64,000 nt of DNA from positions 248,001-312,000 of the forward strand of contig BPHV01000001.1 in the NCBI GenBank assembly GCA_026003755.1. The letters run 5' to 3'. How positions within the stretch are numbered: the stretch's first letter is position 1; each line of letters begins with the position of its first letter. Source of the stretch: Candidatus Roseilinea sp. GTDB taxonomy: Bacteria > Chloroflexota > Anaerolineae > J036 > Brachytrichaceae. Shown piece by piece: positions 45,617 through 56,710 of the stretch. The notes beneath the pieces were generated by a model. That model saw only the letters and a list, made by a program, of their open reading frames with translations. It was not told the origin of the DNA and did not search any database. A program made the translations under genes and the position numbers.

Positions 45617-46366
45617 TCACCGGCGCGTCGCCACGAACTTCAACGTCAGCGTCACCGCCTCCGACACGTTCGCCACAATCGGCACAGAGGGGATGGTGAG
45701 ACCAAAGTCGCGATGGGCGACGACCGCTCGCGCCTCGCCGCTGAGCTGCGTCTCATCACCCGTCACGGAAGCGTCAAAGGTCACCGGCTTCGTGACATCC
45801 CGGATCGTCAAGTTGCCCACCACCTTAAAGTTCAACACGTCGCCGGGCTTCGCCGACGCCGGCAGCCCCTCGATGGCCGTTGGCTCGAAGGCGATCTTGG
45901 GATATTGGCCGGTCTGCAGAATGAAGCGGTGGATGGCGCCGTTGCGGCGCTCGTTATCCGTCTTGAAGTCCGTCGCGTCTATCTCCAGCTTGCCGATCTT
46001 GGAGTTAGACGGGTTGCCCCAGTCCACGGTGATCGAGCCGGCGACTTTGGGCGTTATGCCGACGACGACGGTAGGCACGCCCATCAGTAATTCGTTGAGC
46101 GCGAAGCTGGCTTCCGACCCACTCTCGCTGATTTGATATTCCACAATCTGCGCGGCGGGAGCCTCTGCCGTCGGCGCCTCGGCAGGCGCAGGCGCCTCCG
46201 TCGGAGCGGGCGCTTGAGTGGGGGCCGGCGCTTCGGTGGATGCCGGCGCCTGAGTGGGGGCAGGCGCTTCGGTAGGCGCAACCGTCGGGGCCGGCGCAGT
46301 GCTGCACGCGGCAACCAGAAGCGCCAGAGCAGTGAACAACGTAGTCAGGGTAGTTGGCGATCTCAT
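45617..46366 (-). CDS. YceI-family lipoprotein with Pro/Ala/Thr-rich linker
   Basis: 249 residues. A signal peptide with lipobox (LALLVAAC) is followed by about 60 residues of APAPTQAP/APAPTEAP repeats. Then comes a C-terminal YceI beta-barrel domain (about 75-249: YQISESGSEASFALNELLMG, TSNSKIGKLEIDATDFKTDN-like, NLTIRDVTKPVTFDASVTGD, GLTIPSVPIVANVSEAVTL). YceI proteins bind isoprenoid or amphiphilic molecules in the periplasm. The linker probably spans the cell wall. AGGAGG precedes the ATG. Confidence 0.9.
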   Translation of the reverse strand: MRSPTTLTTLFTALALLVAACSTAPAPTVAPTEAPAPTQAPASTEAPAPTQAPAPTEAPAPAEAPTAEAPAAQIVEYQISESGSEASFALNELLMGVPTVVVGITPKVAGSITVDWGNPSNSKIGKLEIDATDFKTDNERRNGAIHRFILQTGQYPKIAFEPTAIEGLPASAKPGDVLNFKVVGNLTIRDVTKPVTFDASVTGDETQLSGEARAVVAHRDFGLTIPSVPIVANVSEAVTLTLKFVATRR

Positions 46367-46498
46367 AGATTTATCCTCCTAACAGTCCCCGATTAAATTA
46401 ACGCCTCACGTGAAATTCTGCCCAAACACCGCTGAGAAGCGGCTTAAAACAGCAATGCGGCAGCGCGGTTTCCGGATGCGGTCGAAGCGCGCCGCAGG

Positions 46499-47854
46499 TT
46501 AGCGCGATGCCCGTTCGATCGTCTCCTCAACTACGTCCAGGCCTTCGTGCAACTGTGCTTCGCTGATCACCAGCGGGAAGAGGAAGCGCAGACCATTCGA
46601 GTATAGCCCGCAGCGGATGGCGAGCACGCCGTTGCGCGCCAAGTCGCGGACAACGGCAACGGTCTTCTCCGGCGAGAGCGGCCGGCGGGAAGCGCGATCC
46701 TCGACGAACTCGATGGCCAGCATCGCGCCCAGGCCACGCACGTCGCCGATCAGTGCGAACCGCTCCTGCATGCGCTTCAATCGTTCGCAGGCGATGCCGC
46801 CCAGATAGGCCGCGCGCGTGCACAGGTCATCGCGTTCGATGAGCGCGATGGCCTGCAGCGCCGCGGCGCAGGCGACCGGGTTGCCGCTGTAGGTGCCGCC
46901 TAAACCGCCCAAGTGAACCTTGTCCATCACCTCGGCGCGGCCCACCGTCGCGGCGATCGGCATACCGGCGCCCATGCTCTTCGCCATGACGACGATGTCC
47001 GGCTCGACCTCATAATGCTGAATGGCGAACAGTTTGCCGGTGCGGGCAAAGCCACATTGCACCTCGTCAACGACGAGCAAGATGCCGTAGCGCGTGCATA
47101 TCTCGCGCAGCCGGCGCATGAACTCGCGCGGCGCAGGGATAAACCCACCCTCGCCCTGCACCGGCTCGATGATCACCGCCGCCACGTGCTCCGGCATCAC
47201 ATGCGCCACCAAGAAGCGCTCGAACGCCTCCCAGACCAGCTCGACCCTCTGCGCTTCGCTCAGGTCGGCGCCGATGGCGGTGCGATAGAGATAGGGGAAC
47301 GGGGCGCGATAGACCTCCGGCGCGAACGGCCCGAAGCCTTTTTTGAACAGCGCGTATTTGCTGGTCAACGTCTGGGTGAGCAGCGTGCGGCCGTGATACG
47401 CGCCCTCGAAGGCGATGATAGCCTGCCGTCCGGTCGCCACGCGCGCGATTTGGATGGCCTGTTCCACGGCCTCGGCGCCGGTGTTGGTAATCATGGCCTT
47501 TTTGGCGCCGCGGATCGGCGCGATGGCGTTCAGCTTTTCGGCCAATTGCACATGGGGTTCGGTGGTGGCGACCAGGCCGCAGACGTGGATCATCGCCTCG
47601 GCCTGCGATTGGATCGCCGCGACGACTTCCGGCGGCGTGTGGCCGACGTTGAGCACGCCGATGCCGCCGGCAAAGTCAATCAGCACGTTGCCGTCCACGT
47701 CCTCCACCAACGCGCCGTGGGCACGTCGCACGGCGATGTCGGTAGCTTTGCCATAGCCCGCCGGCATGGCCGCTTCACGGCGCGCGATCAGCGCGCGGCT
47801 GTTCGGGCCGGGCAGCTCGGTCTTGAGCTGGATGAATTGGCGTATGCGCGTCAT
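46499..47854 (-). CDS. 4-aminobutyrate aminotransferase-like class III aminotransferase
   Basis: 451-residue PLP enzyme. Motifs are FAGGIGVLNVGHTPPEVV, ITNTGAEAVEQAIQIAR, FEGAYHGRTLLTQTLT, LLVVDEVQCGFARTGKL and the PLP-Lys in DIVVMAKSMGAGMPIA. Similarity is to bacterial GabT, which transaminates GABA to succinic semialdehyde using 2-oxoglutarate. No succinate-semialdehyde dehydrogenase is adjacent, so the substrate is inferred from family only. It is monocistronic, with 132 and 223 bases on either side lacking other genes. Confidence 0.9.
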   Translation of the reverse strand: MTRIRQFIQLKTELPGPNSRALIARREAAMPAGYGKATDIAVRRAHGALVEDVDGNVLIDFAGGIGVLNVGHTPPEVVAAIQSQAEAMIHVCGLVATTEPHVQLAEKLNAIAPIRGAKKAMITNTGAEAVEQAIQIARVATGRQAIIAFEGAYHGRTLLTQTLTSKYALFKKGFGPFAPEVYRAPFPYLYRTAIGADLSEAQRVELVWEAFERFLVAHVMPEHVAAVIIEPVQGEGGFIPAPREFMRRLREICTRYGILLVVDEVQCGFARTGKLFAIQHYEVEPDIVVMAKSMGAGMPIAATVGRAEVMDKVHLGGLGGTYSGNPVACAAALQAIALIERDDLCTRAAYLGGIACERLKRMQERFALIGDVRGLGAMLAIEFVEDRASRRPLSPEKTVAVVRDLARNGVLAIRCGLYSNGLRFLFPLVISEAQLHEGLDVVEETIERASR

Positions 47855-48077
47855 GGGGCATAGCTTACTCGAACCACCGCGGGGCCGGCGAGTGCTCAGT
47901 TCACCGCTTAATCAGCAAACGCTCACGCAACACACCCCGAGCGCATCCTCGGCTTAAGCCCCGTCTCAGTTTCGCATGGATAATGCGGCCTTGCGCAGCA
48001 AAGGCAAGCCCTCTCGACTCGGAGTTGCTCGATCGAACCAGGCGCCAAGCGCACTTTTGACCTGAGGTGAAAGCGTT

Positions 48078-48638
48078 GTGAAGTTTCCAAGCGTAACCGT
48101 CATGGGGTTGATCACGGCGCCGTGTGAGGCGCTGTTTGAAATTGTGAGCGATCCGACCCGCCATCCCCACATAGCCGGCAGCGGCGAGGTGATGGAAGTG
48201 GAATGGATCACGCCGCCGCCGGTGCGCGTGGGGTCAGGCTTCCGGTCACGCCAATGCATCGGCTGGTATCAATATCCCACGCGATCCTACGTGCAGGTTT
48301 ACGATCCGCCTTACCGTTTCATCTGGCTCTCCGGGCCTGGCTTCAAAAAGCCGCCCTTCGGCCAACTGTGGGGGTTCGACCTGCAGCCGCTGGATGCGCG
48401 CGCGACGCTAGTAGCACACCTGATGCGCTGGCCGCTGATGCCGGTGCCGGAGATTCCCCCCTTCTCATGGCTGATGGAGCGCGGGCTGAAGCACGAGTTG
48501 AACAATATGAAGCCGACGCTTTACAAGCTGGCCAAGCTGGCCAACGCCGAGGTCATCGGCGACCTACAGGTGGAATTCGATTGGTGTGAACGCACGTCGC
48601 CGTGCGGCCAACGACGCCGCGCGCTCGTCCGAGCGTAA
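48078..48638 (+). CDS. SRPBCC-family (polyketide cyclase/START-like) protein
   Basis: 186-residue protein with the START-like beta-grip fold. The N-terminal strand and helix are TVMGLITAPCEALFEIVSDP, followed by HIAGSGEVMEVEW and YVQVYDPPYRFIWLS. Helix alpha3 is SWLMERGLKHELNNM. The GTG start is supported by GAGGTGA 8-10 bases upstream. These proteins bind hydrophobic ligands, and the ligand here is unknown. The secG promoter sits just after the stop codon. Confidence 0.75.
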   Translation: MKFPSVTVMGLITAPCEALFEIVSDPTRHPHIAGSGEVMEVEWITPPPVRVGSGFRSRQCIGWYQYPTRSYVQVYDPPYRFIWLSGPGFKKPPFGQLWGFDLQPLDARATLVAHLMRWPLMPVPEIPPFSWLMERGLKHELNNMKPTLYKLAKLANAEVIGDLQVEFDWCERTSPCGQRRRALVRA

Positions 48639-48648
48639 ACGCATCCTC

Positions 48649-48654
48649 TATAAT
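48649..48654 (+). promoter_or_regulatory. -10 element of secG
   Basis: Perfect TATAAT, 10 bases before the secG ATG at 48665. This predicts a leader of only 3-5 bases. No -35 consensus is visible. Confidence 0.45.
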
Positions 48655-48664
48655 CCCGCGCGCC

Positions 48665-48895
48665 ATGAACGTCTTTCTCAGCATCGCACAAATCCTGCTC
48701 GGCGCCGCGCTCATCGCCGGCGTGCTGTTGCAGTCAAAGGGGGAGGAGCTTGGCGGCGTGTTCGGCGGCGCACAGGGTGTATACCAAACGCGTCGCGGCC
48801 TTGATCGCGTGCTCTTTACCATCACCATCTTCATCGCCATCGCATTCTTCGCGCTTGCGCTGATCAACGTCATCTTCTTCTCTGCAAACCAGTAG
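48665..48895 (+). CDS. secG: Preprotein translocase subunit SecG
   Basis: 76-residue protein with two membrane helices (NVFLSIAQILLGAALIAGVL and ITIFIAIAFFALALINVIFF). They flank the conserved loop QSKGEELGGVFGGAQGVYQT and RRGLDRVLF. It is the accessory subunit of the SecYEG channel. The ATG at 48665 gives normal SecG length. An upstream in-frame start is excluded by the -10 box. The following gene encodes an exported binding protein, separated by a heptanucleotide repeat. Confidence 0.93.
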   Translation: MNVFLSIAQILLGAALIAGVLLQSKGEELGGVFGGAQGVYQTRRGLDRVLFTITIFIAIAFFALALINVIFFSANQ

Positions 48896-48907
48896 GTTCG
48901 GCGTTCA

Positions 48908-48935
48908 ACGATTCCAATCTCCAACGCTTCGGCGC
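48908..48935. repeat. Short heptanucleotide repeat between secG and the binding-protein gene
   Basis: Units ACGATTC, CAATCTC, CAACGCT and TCGGCGC follow with seven-base spacing. The phase and core (CCAATCTCC) match one arm of the repeats in the GT39 gene. There is no second arm, so it is a degenerate or half element. Confidence 0.4.
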
Positions 48936-48957
48936 TCCTTCCGACCGAGCTTCCGAG

Positions 48958-50640
48958 ATGCGAACGCTTCGGCTCTCCCTGCTCTTCATCGTGCTTGGAA
49001 TTGCGGGCGTCACCTTGCTGGTCTACCAGTTCGTCGCCTCGCGCGACACCGTCCTCGTCCCGGCCGAAGGCGGCACCTACATCGAAGGAGTGGTCGGCGC
49101 GCCGAAACACATCAACCCACTGCTGTGCCCGTTGAATGAGGCCGACCGCGACCTGTGCAGCTTGGTGTTCAGCGGGTTGACCCGACTCAACGAGGTTGGG
49201 GAGGTCGTGCCGGACCTCGCCGAGACTTGGTCTATTGCAGACAACGGCCTCACCTACATCTTCAAGCTGCGGCAGAATGCGCGCTGGGAAGACGGCGCGC
49301 CGGTGACGGCTGATGATGTCCTCTTCACGATCAGCCTGATCAAGCAATCTGACTTCCCCGGCCGCAAAGACATCAGCGAACTGTGGCGGCGGGTGGAAGT
49401 GACCAAGCTGGACGATTACACCGTCCAGTTTCGACTCAACCAGCCCTATGCGCCGTTCATGGACTACACGACCGTCGGCCTGTTGCCCAAGCACATCCTA
49501 GAAGGGACATCGGCGGCCAATCTGGACAAGCTGCCGTTCAATCAGCAGCCCAAGGGCAACGGGCCGTGGCGCGTGGCCGAGCTGAACACCGCCGGCGGAC
49601 GAATCTCGTCCATCACGCTGGAACCGTCCTCCACCTACTTCGGCCCCGGGCCTAAGCTCGGCCGGTTTGTGCTGCGCTACTACCCCAACACGCAGAGCTT
49701 GCTCGATGCGTTCAGAAACGGCGATGTGGACGGGATGGCCGATTTCAGCCCAACTGCCGAGGGGGCCGAGGCATCGGGATTGCCGAATGTGACGATCTAC
49801 AGCATGCCCAGCGCCCGCTTTGTTGCGCTGATGATCAACTTGCGCAAGGACAACGGCGCGCTGGCGCTTACCGAGCTCCCCGTGCGCCGGGCGTTGATGC
49901 TGGCGCTCGACCGAGAGGCGATCATCCGCGACGTGCTCAAGGGCCGGGGCATCCTCGCCGACACGCCGTTCATCCCCGGCACATGGGCGCACGACGCCAG
50001 CGTCAGGTCCTACAGCCGAGACCTGGAACAGGCCAAGCAACTGCTGCGCGAAGCCGGCTACGAAGTCGCCGTAGTGGCGCCGTCGAACGTCGAAGTCTGG
50101 CAAAAAGGCGGCGAGCCGATTGCCTTCACCGTGCTCACGCCGGAAAGCGGCATCTATCCGCAAGTTGCCGAAGCCGTCGCCAGGCAGTGGCGCGAATTGG
50201 GCGTACAGGTGACGGTGATCCCGGTGCGAAACATCGTGCGCAACTTCCTCGCCACCCACCAGTTCCAGGTCGCCCTCACCGAAACGTTGCTGGATGGCGA
50301 CCCCGACCCCTTCCCCCTCTGGCATCAGAGTCAGGCGAACGTCGGCCAGAACTTCACCGGCTGGGAAAACGCCGAGGCCAGCCAGTGGCTGGAGCAAGCA
50401 CGCACAACGATCGACCGCGCGCAGCGCTTTGAGCTGTATCGGCGTTTCCAGGAGAAGTTCGTCGAGGAGCTGCCGGCCCTCATGCTCTACCATCCGACCT
50501 TCGACTACATCATCGCCTCGCGCGTGCGCAACGTGCAGGTCGCGCCGATCGTCTACCCGAGCGACCGCTTCCGCAGCCTGAACCAGTGGATGATCAACAC
50601 GCGGCGGGTGCTGGCCAGCGAGGCGACCCTTCAGCCGTAA
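48958..50640 (+). CDS. ABC transporter family 5 (peptide/nickel-type) substrate-binding protein
   Basis: 560-residue exported binding protein, anchored by an N-terminal hydrophobic helix without a lipobox. Family features are [54 protein letters not shown] and the C-terminal [20 protein letters not shown]. Such proteins bind oligopeptides or similar solutes for Dpp/Opp importers. No permease or ATPase genes are adjacent, so it may serve a distant transporter or act as an orphan. The length is normal. Confidence 0.9.
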   Translation: MRTLRLSLLFIVLGIAGVTLLVYQFVASRDTVLVPAEGGTYIEGVVGAPKHINPLLCPLNEADRDLCSLVFSGLTRLNEVGEVVPDLAETWSIADNGLTYIFKLRQNARWEDGAPVTADDVLFTISLIKQSDFPGRKDISELWRRVEVTKLDDYTVQFRLNQPYAPFMDYTTVGLLPKHILEGTSAANLDKLPFNQQPKGNGPWRVAELNTAGGRISSITLEPSSTYFGPGPKLGRFVLRYYPNTQSLLDAFRNGDVDGMADFSPTAEGAEASGLPNVTIYSMPSARFVALMINLRKDNGALALTELPVRRALMLALDREAIIRDVLKGRGILADTPFIPGTWAHDASVRSYSRDLEQAKQLLREAGYEVAVVAPSNVEVWQKGGEPIAFTVLTPESGIYPQVAEAVARQWRELGVQVTVIPVRNIVRNFLATHQFQVALTETLLDGDPDPFPLWHQSQANVGQNFTGWENAEASQWLEQARTTIDRAQRFELYRRFQEKFVEELPALMLYHPTFDYIIASRVRNVQVAPIVYPSDRFRSLNQWMINTRRVLASEATLQP

Positions 50641-50671
50641 AGCCGCGCGGCACAGGGTTGGGCGAAAGGAT

Positions 50672-53600
50672 ATGGCACAGAACAAGATTGTGGTGCGTGG
50701 CGCGCGTGTGCACAACCTCAAGAACATCAACGTCGAGATCCCACGCGACAAACTTGTCGTGATCACCGGCCTCAGCGGCAGCGGCAAATCGTCGCTGGCA
50801 TTCGATACCATCTTCGCCGAAGGCCAGCGCCGCTATGTGGAGAGCCTATCGGCCTACGCCCGGCAGTTCCTCGGCCAGATGGAGAAGCCGGACGTGGATC
50901 AGATCGAAGGACTCTCGCCGGCTGTCTCGATTGACCAAAAGGGCAGCAGCCACAACCCACGCTCGACCGTCGGCACCGTCACCGAGATTTACGACTATCT
51001 GCGCCTGATGTTCGCGCGCATCGGCGTGCAGTATTCGCCGGTCACCGGCCTGCCGCTCACGTCGCAGACGCCGCAGCAAATCGTTGATCAGATCGCTGCG
51101 TTGCCGCCCGGCACGCGCGTGCAAATCCTCGCCCCGCTCATCAAGGACAAGAAAGGCCATCACCAACAAGTCTTCGAAGACGTGCGCAAACAAGGCTTCG
51201 CACGCGTGCGCGTGGACGGTGAGATTCGCAGCGTGGATGAGGAGATCGAACTCGATCGCTACAAGCTGCACAACATCGAGGCGGTGGTGGATCGTCTGGT
51301 CGTGCCGGAGGCCGGAGAGCAGGGATCAAGAGTCGGGAATCAGGAGTCGGGAGCGGAGCGTGAGGCTTCGGACGAAGCGCGCCGGCAGTTCCTGACGCGG
51401 CTGAACGACTCGGTGGAAACCGCGCTCAAGCTGGGCGACGGCTTCATGATCGCCATGGTATCAGAAGAGGGCCAGGCGTCCGCTTGGCGCGACATCTTCT
51501 TCAGCGAAAAGAAGGTCGATCCGGCCACCGGCAAAAGCTACCCGGATTTAGAGCCGAAGCTGTTTTCGTTCAACGCGCCGCAGGGCGCCTGCCCAGAATG
51601 CCAGGGATTGGGCAGCAAGCGCGAAATTGACCCGGCGCTCATCGTGCCGAATCCCGATCTGTCATTAGACGAAGGCGCCATCCAGGCCAGCGGCTGGAAC
51701 AGCGACGATGACGAAAGCTGGGGCCGGCAGATGCTGCGCGCCGTGTGCAAGGCATACGACATCCCCATGCATCAACCCTGGCGACAACTCAGCCCGGCGC
51801 AGCGCGACCTGATCCTCCACGGCACCGGCGGCGAGCGCGTGCGGGTGAGCTACGTCAATCGCCTCGGAGAACGCCGACAATACGACATCCCCTTTGAAGG
51901 CGTGATCCCCAACTTGATGCGGCGCTATCGGGAGAGCACCAGCGATTACATCAAACAAAGCATCGAGGAAGTGATGACCTTCCGCACCTGCGAGGCCTGC
52001 GGCGGCAAACGGCTGAAGGAGGACGTGCTGTGCGTCAAAGTGGCCGGCAAGAACATCGCCGAAGTGACCGACATGAGCATCCGCGAGGCGCTGGCTTGGG
52101 TGGATTCGCTGGGCGTTGATGAGGCGGAAACCGAAAGTCGGCAGTCGGATGCGCGAAAGAACGGCAAGCCCTCCCCCGCTACGTCCGACTTCCCAGCCTT
52201 GAGCGACCGCGACAAGCAAATTGCCCGGCAGATTGTCAAAGAGATCCGCGCGCGATTACAGTTCCTGGTGGATGTCGGGCTGGACTACCTCACGCTCAGC
52301 CGCAGCGCCAACACGCTGAGCGGCGGCGAAGCCCAGCGCATCCGCCTGGCCACGCAGGTCGGCTCGCAGTTGATGGGCGTGTTGTACGTGCTGGATGAGC
52401 CTAGCATCGGCCTGCACCAACGCGACCAGCAACGCCTGATCAACACGCTGACGCGCATGCGCGACCTGGGCAATACCGTGCTCGTGGTCGAGCACGATGA
52501 CGACACCATGCGCGCGGCCGACTGGATCATTGACATGGGGCCGGGCGCCGGAGAACACGGCGGCCAGGTCGTCGCCACCGGCACACCGGAGCAGATCATG
52601 AAAAACAAGGCTTCGCTTACCGGTGCCTACTTGAGCGGCCGCAAGCATATCCCCGTCCCCCCTCAGCGGCGGGCCGGCAACGGCAAAAAGTTGATCATCA
52701 AGGGCGCGCGCGAAAACAACCTGAAGAACATTGACGTCGAAATTCCGCTGGGCAAATTCGTCGTCGTCACCGGCGTGAGCGGCAGCGGCAAATCCTCGCT
52801 CATCGTCGAGTGCCTCTACAAGGCGCTGGCCAACCGGCTCAACGGCGCGCTCGAACATCCCGGCGATCTGGACGACATCCTCGGGCTGGAGCACCTCGAC
52901 AAAGTCATCAACATTGACCAGCAACCCATCGGGCGCACGCCGCGCAGCAACCCCGCCACTTACACCGGCCTGTGGACGCCGCTGCGCGAGCTGTTCGCCG
53001 AGCTGCCCGAAAGCAAAATCCGCGGCTACAAGAGCGGGCGCTTCTCGTTCAACGTCAAGGGCGGCCGCTGCGAAGCATGCGAAGGTCAGGGCGTGCTGCA
53101 AATCCAGATGCAGTTCATGCCCGACATCTACGTCACGTGCGACGTGTGCCACGGCACGCGCTTCAACCGCGAGACGCTGCAGGTGCGCTACAAGGGCAAG
53201 AACATCGCCGAGGTGCTGGACATGACGGTGACCGAGGCTATGGCCTTCTTCAAGGATATTCCCCCCATCGCGCGCAAGCTACAAACGCTCGAAGAGGTCG
53301 GCCTGGGCTACATCCGGCTGGGCCAGCCGGCCACCACCCTCAGCGGCGGCGAGGCGCAGCGGGTGAAGCTCAGCCGCGAGCTGAGCAAACGCCCCACCGG
53401 CCGCACGATCTACGTGCTCGATGAGCCATCGGTCGGCCTGCATCACGCCGACGTGCACAAGCTGATTCACGTGCTGGACCAATTGGTGGATGACGGCAAC
53501 ACCGTCGTCGTGATCGAGCACCACCTCGACATCATCAAAGTCGCCGATTGGGTGATTGACCTCGGGCCGGAAGGCGGCGAAGGCGGTGGGCGCATCGTCG

Positions 53601-53743
53601 CCCAGGGCACGCCGGAGCAGGTGGCCCAAGTCGCCGAGAGTTATACCGGTCGCTTCCTTGCGCGCGCGCTCGAACAAGCCGCGTTGTGGGAGGCGAAGGC
53701 ACGCGCGTCGGCCAAAGCAGCGAAGCCCAAGCGGCGCAAATAG
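50672..53743 (+). CDS. uvrA: Excinuclease ABC subunit A (UvrA) with two repeat-derived insertions
   Basis: 1023-residue nucleotide-excision repair ATPase, longer than the usual 940-960. The first Walker A is [19 protein letters not shown] and the first zinc module is near CPECQGLGS and CEACGGKRL. The signatures are [14 protein letters not shown] and [14 protein letters not shown]. The second Walker A is [19 protein letters not shown] and the second zinc finger is [10 protein letters not shown] ... CDVCHGTRF. Two in-frame inserts (51314-51362 and about 52131-52195) match heptanucleotide repeats and fall in variable loops, so activity is probably kept. The tail is Lys/Ala-rich. Confidence 0.97.
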   Translation: MAQNKIVVRGARVHNLKNINVEIPRDKLVVITGLSGSGKSSLAFDTIFAEGQRRYVESLSAYARQFLGQMEKPDVDQIEGLSPAVSIDQKGSSHNPRSTVGTVTEIYDYLRLMFARIGVQYSPVTGLPLTSQTPQQIVDQIAALPPGTRVQILAPLIKDKKGHHQQVFEDVRKQGFARVRVDGEIRSVDEEIELDRYKLHNIEAVVDRLVVPEAGEQGSRVGNQESGAEREASDEARRQFLTRLNDSVETALKLGDGFMIAMVSEEGQASAWRDIFFSEKKVDPATGKSYPDLEPKLFSFNAPQGACPECQGLGSKREIDPALIVPNPDLSLDEGAIQASGWNSDDDESWGRQMLRAVCKAYDIPMHQPWRQLSPAQRDLILHGTGGERVRVSYVNRLGERRQYDIPFEGVIPNLMRRYRESTSDYIKQSIEEVMTFRTCEACGGKRLKEDVLCVKVAGKNIAEVTDMSIREALAWVDSLGVDEAETESRQSDARKNGKPSPATSDFPALSDRDKQIARQIVKEIRARLQFLVDVGLDYLTLSRSANTLSGGEAQRIRLATQVGSQLMGVLYVLDEPSIGLHQRDQQRLINTLTRMRDLGNTVLVVEHDDDTMRAADWIIDMGPGAGEHGGQVVATGTPEQIMKNKASLTGAYLSGRKHIPVPPQRRAGNGKKLIIKGARENNLKNIDVEIPLGKFVVVTGVSGSGKSSLIVECLYKALANRLNGALEHPGDLDDILGLEHLDKVINIDQQPIGRTPRSNPATYTGLWTPLRELFAELPESKIRGYKSGRFSFNVKGGRCEACEGQGVLQIQMQFMPDIYVTCDVCHGTRFNRETLQVRYKGKNIAEVLDMTVTEAMAFFKDIPPIARKLQTLEEVGLGYIRLGQPATTLSGGEAQRVKLSRELSKRPTGRTIYVLDEPSVGLHHADVHKLIHVLDQLVDDGNTVVVIEHHLDIIKVADWVIDLGPEGGEGGGRIVAQGTPEQVAQVAESYTGRFLARALEQAALWEAKARASAKAAKPKRRK
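51314..51362. repeat. In-frame heptanucleotide repeat in uvrA (copy 1)
   Basis: Seven consecutive units: GGAGAGC, AGGGATC, AAGAGTC, GGGAATC, AGGAGTC, GGGAGCG, GAGCGTG. It lacks the complementary second arm. The encoded peptide reads [17 protein letters not shown]. Confidence 0.7.
52131..52195. repeat. In-frame degenerate repeat in uvrA (copy 2)
   Basis: Units CGAAAGT, CGGCAGT and CGGATGC on the left (52132-52152) face TCCGACTTCC on the right, which can pair with the left arm. The insert encodes [19 protein letters not shown] before the conserved [15 protein letters not shown]. Confidence 0.5.
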
Positions 53744-53776
53744 CTCCCGAAGCGCTGCAGCGCAGCCGCGTGCGCC

Positions 53777-55030
53777 TCACGTCACCCGCCCGCGCCGATG
53801 GAACTCCGGGCGATCCCAGGCGCGCGACTCGAGCACCTCGGCCAGGATATGCGCAGCGTCCCACACGTCCACGTAGCGCAGATAGAGCGGCGCAAAACCA
53901 AAGCGCAGGATGTCCGGCGCGCGAAAGTCGCCGATCACCCCGCGCGCAATCAGCGCCTGCATGATGGGGAAGGCGTCTGGATGTGCAAAGCAGACCTGGC
54001 TGCCCCGGCGGTCGGGCTCGCGCGGCGTGACCAGCCGTAAGCCATGCGCGGCGCACCGCGGCTCGACCTGTGCAATGAACAGATCGGTCAATGCCAGCGA
54101 CTTCGCCCGGACCATCGCCATCGGCGCCTCCAGCGCGATGTCCACGCCACACTCGAGCGCCGCCAGACTGAGGATGGGCGGCGTGCCGCACAAGGCGCGG
54201 GCAATACCCGGCGCCGGCCGATAGTCCGGCTCAAAGGCGAACGGATGCGCGTGTCCCATCCAGCCGGCCAGCGGTTGGCGAAAGTCGGCTTGGTGGCGCT
54301 GCGCGACGAAGATAAACGCCGGCGCGCCTGGGCCGCCGTTCAAGTACTTGTAGCCACAGCCAACGGCGAAATCGGCCTGGGCGCCGTTCAAATCCACCGG
54401 CACAGCGCCCGCCGAGTGCGCCAAATCCCAGATCGTCAACGCGCCACAGGCTTGGGCGCGCTGCGTGACCTCAGCCATATCGTGCATCCGACCGGTGCGG
54501 TAGTTGACGTGGGTGAGCATCACGACCGCCGTATCGGCGCCGATCGCGTCGGCGATCTCGTCGGCTGCCGCCAGACGCAGAGCGTAACCGCCGCCCAGCA
54601 GCGCGATCAGCCCCTGCGCCATGTAAAGGTCGGTGGGAAAGTTGTCGCGCTCAGACACGATGACGCGCCGATCCGGCCGCAGCGTCAGCGCAGCAGCCAG
54701 GGCCTTAAACAGGTTGATCGAGGTCGAATCGCCTGCCACCACTTCGCCGGGTTGCGCGCCGAGCAAGCGGGCCAGCTTATCGCCGATGCGCTGCGGCAGC
54801 GCAATCCAGCCGGCGGCATTCCAGCTTCGGATCAGCCCATCGCCCCATTCGGCTGCGATCACCTGCGCCAAACGTCGCTGCGCCTCATGCGGCAACGGGC
54901 CGAGCGAGTTGCCGTCGAGGTAGATCACGCCTTCTGGCAAGTAGAAGCGAGCGCGGAAGGCAGCCAGTGGGTCATGTGCATCCAGCGCGGCAGCCGCCGC
55001 GCGCGAGTCCGGCAAATGAGACTGCGTCAT
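53777..55030 (-). CDS. kynU: Kynureninase
   Basis: 417-residue PLP enzyme cleaving kynurenine to anthranilate and alanine. Motifs are [52 protein letters not shown] and the strand [15 protein letters not shown]. The PLP-Lys is in [18 protein letters not shown]. The length is typical. No tryptophan dioxygenase or kynurenine formamidase gene is adjacent, so the degradation pathway would be dispersed. It converges with uvrA, 33 bases away. Confidence 0.93.
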   Translation of the reverse strand: MTQSHLPDSRAAAAALDAHDPLAAFRARFYLPEGVIYLDGNSLGPLPHEAQRRLAQVIAAEWGDGLIRSWNAAGWIALPQRIGDKLARLLGAQPGEVVAGDSTSINLFKALAAALTLRPDRRVIVSERDNFPTDLYMAQGLIALLGGGYALRLAAADEIADAIGADTAVVMLTHVNYRTGRMHDMAEVTQRAQACGALTIWDLAHSAGAVPVDLNGAQADFAVGCGYKYLNGGPGAPAFIFVAQRHQADFRQPLAGWMGHAHPFAFEPDYRPAPGIARALCGTPPILSLAALECGVDIALEAPMAMVRAKSLALTDLFIAQVEPRCAAHGLRLVTPREPDRRGSQVCFAHPDAFPIMQALIARGVIGDFRAPDILRFGFAPLYLRYVDVWDAAHILAEVLESRAWDRPEFHRRGRVT

Positions 55031-55175
55031 ACTGACGCTAATCTAGCAGAAATGGGTTGCAGGCCGAGCGCCTGCGAGGGGCGTTTCGCGCACGGGGATG
55101 AAGCGCAGGCCAGGCCTGCGCCTGCCCGTATCCAGAGCAATGCCCACCCATGGCGACAAGCCCGCGAAAGCGACA

Positions 55176-55184
55176 TGGTATAGT
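55176..55184 (+). promoter_or_regulatory. Extended -10 promoter element of tpx
   Basis: TGGTATAGT combines the TGn extension with a TATAGT hexamer. No -35 box is evident. Predicted initiation near 55191 leaves a leader of about 38 bases before the preferred ATG at 55229. A 9-bp GC-rich hairpin (GCGCAGGCC around 55103-55121) lies upstream. Confidence 0.4.
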
Positions 55185-55228
55185 CGCGCCGCATTCAAAA
55201 ACACATGCTGCAATGGAGTGAAACCAAG

Positions 55229-55759
55229 ATGTTGGGCGAACAAACCACAGAACGCACCGGCGAACTCACGCTCAAAGGCCAGCCGCTGACCGTGATCGGG
55301 CCAAAGTTGAAGCCCGGCGACAAATTCCCGGCCGTCACCCTGACGACAACCGACTGGAGCGCCGTGGACTTAGGCACAATGCGCGGCACCGTTCGGCTGA
55401 TCAGCGTGGTGCCGTCGCTGGACACGGGCATCTGCGACGCGCAAACCAAGCGCTTCAACGAAGAGGCCGAGCGGTTCGGCGACAAGGTGAAAGTCATCAC
55501 CATCAGCGCCGACCTCCCCTGGGCGCAGCGGCGCTGGATGAACGACGCTGAGGTGAAGAACATCACCGTGCTATCCGATCACAAGGACATGGCGTTTGGC
55601 AACGCAGCCGGCACACACGTCAAGGAGATGCGCATCGAGCAGCGCGCCATCTTCGTCGTGGATAAAGACGACACGGTGACCTATGCCGAGTACGTGCCGG
55701 AGATCGCTCAGCACCCCGACTACGACGCCGCCATCGAGGCAGTCAAGAAACTGCTCTAG
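55229..55759 (+). CDS. tpx: Thiol peroxidase (Tpx-type peroxiredoxin) lacking the resolving cysteine
   Basis: 176-residue peroxiredoxin reducing hydroperoxides. It resembles E. coli Tpx (TLTTTDWSAVDLGTMRGTVR, SVVPSLDTGICDAQTKRFN, VITISADLPWAQRRWMND). The peroxidatic Cys is C69 in the T-x-x-C motif. At the position of the usual resolving Cys there is M104, and no other Cys exists in the protein, so it must act as a 1-Cys enzyme. GGAG at 55214 supports the ATG at 55229 over the ATG at 55205. The MoxR gene begins 3 bases after the stop. Confidence 0.9.
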   Translation: MLGEQTTERTGELTLKGQPLTVIGPKLKPGDKFPAVTLTTTDWSAVDLGTMRGTVRLISVVPSLDTGICDAQTKRFNEEAERFGDKVKVITISADLPWAQRRWMNDAEVKNITVLSDHKDMAFGNAAGTHVKEMRIEQRAIFVVDKDDTVTYAEYVPEIAQHPDYDAAIEAVKKLL

Positions 55760-55762
55760 AGC

Positions 55763-56706
<944 letters not shown>

Positions 56707-56710
<4 letters not shown>

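Noticed and set aside
46140-46290. Tandem repeat in the YceI gene as a mobile repeat
   Set aside because: It encodes a Pro/Ala/Thr linker common in exported lipoproteins. The unit is a codon-level low-complexity repeat, not the heptad element.
55103-55121. GC-rich hairpin upstream of tpx as a terminator for kynU
   Set aside because: kynU reads away from it, and there is no T run. It may be a chance palindrome in GC-rich DNA.
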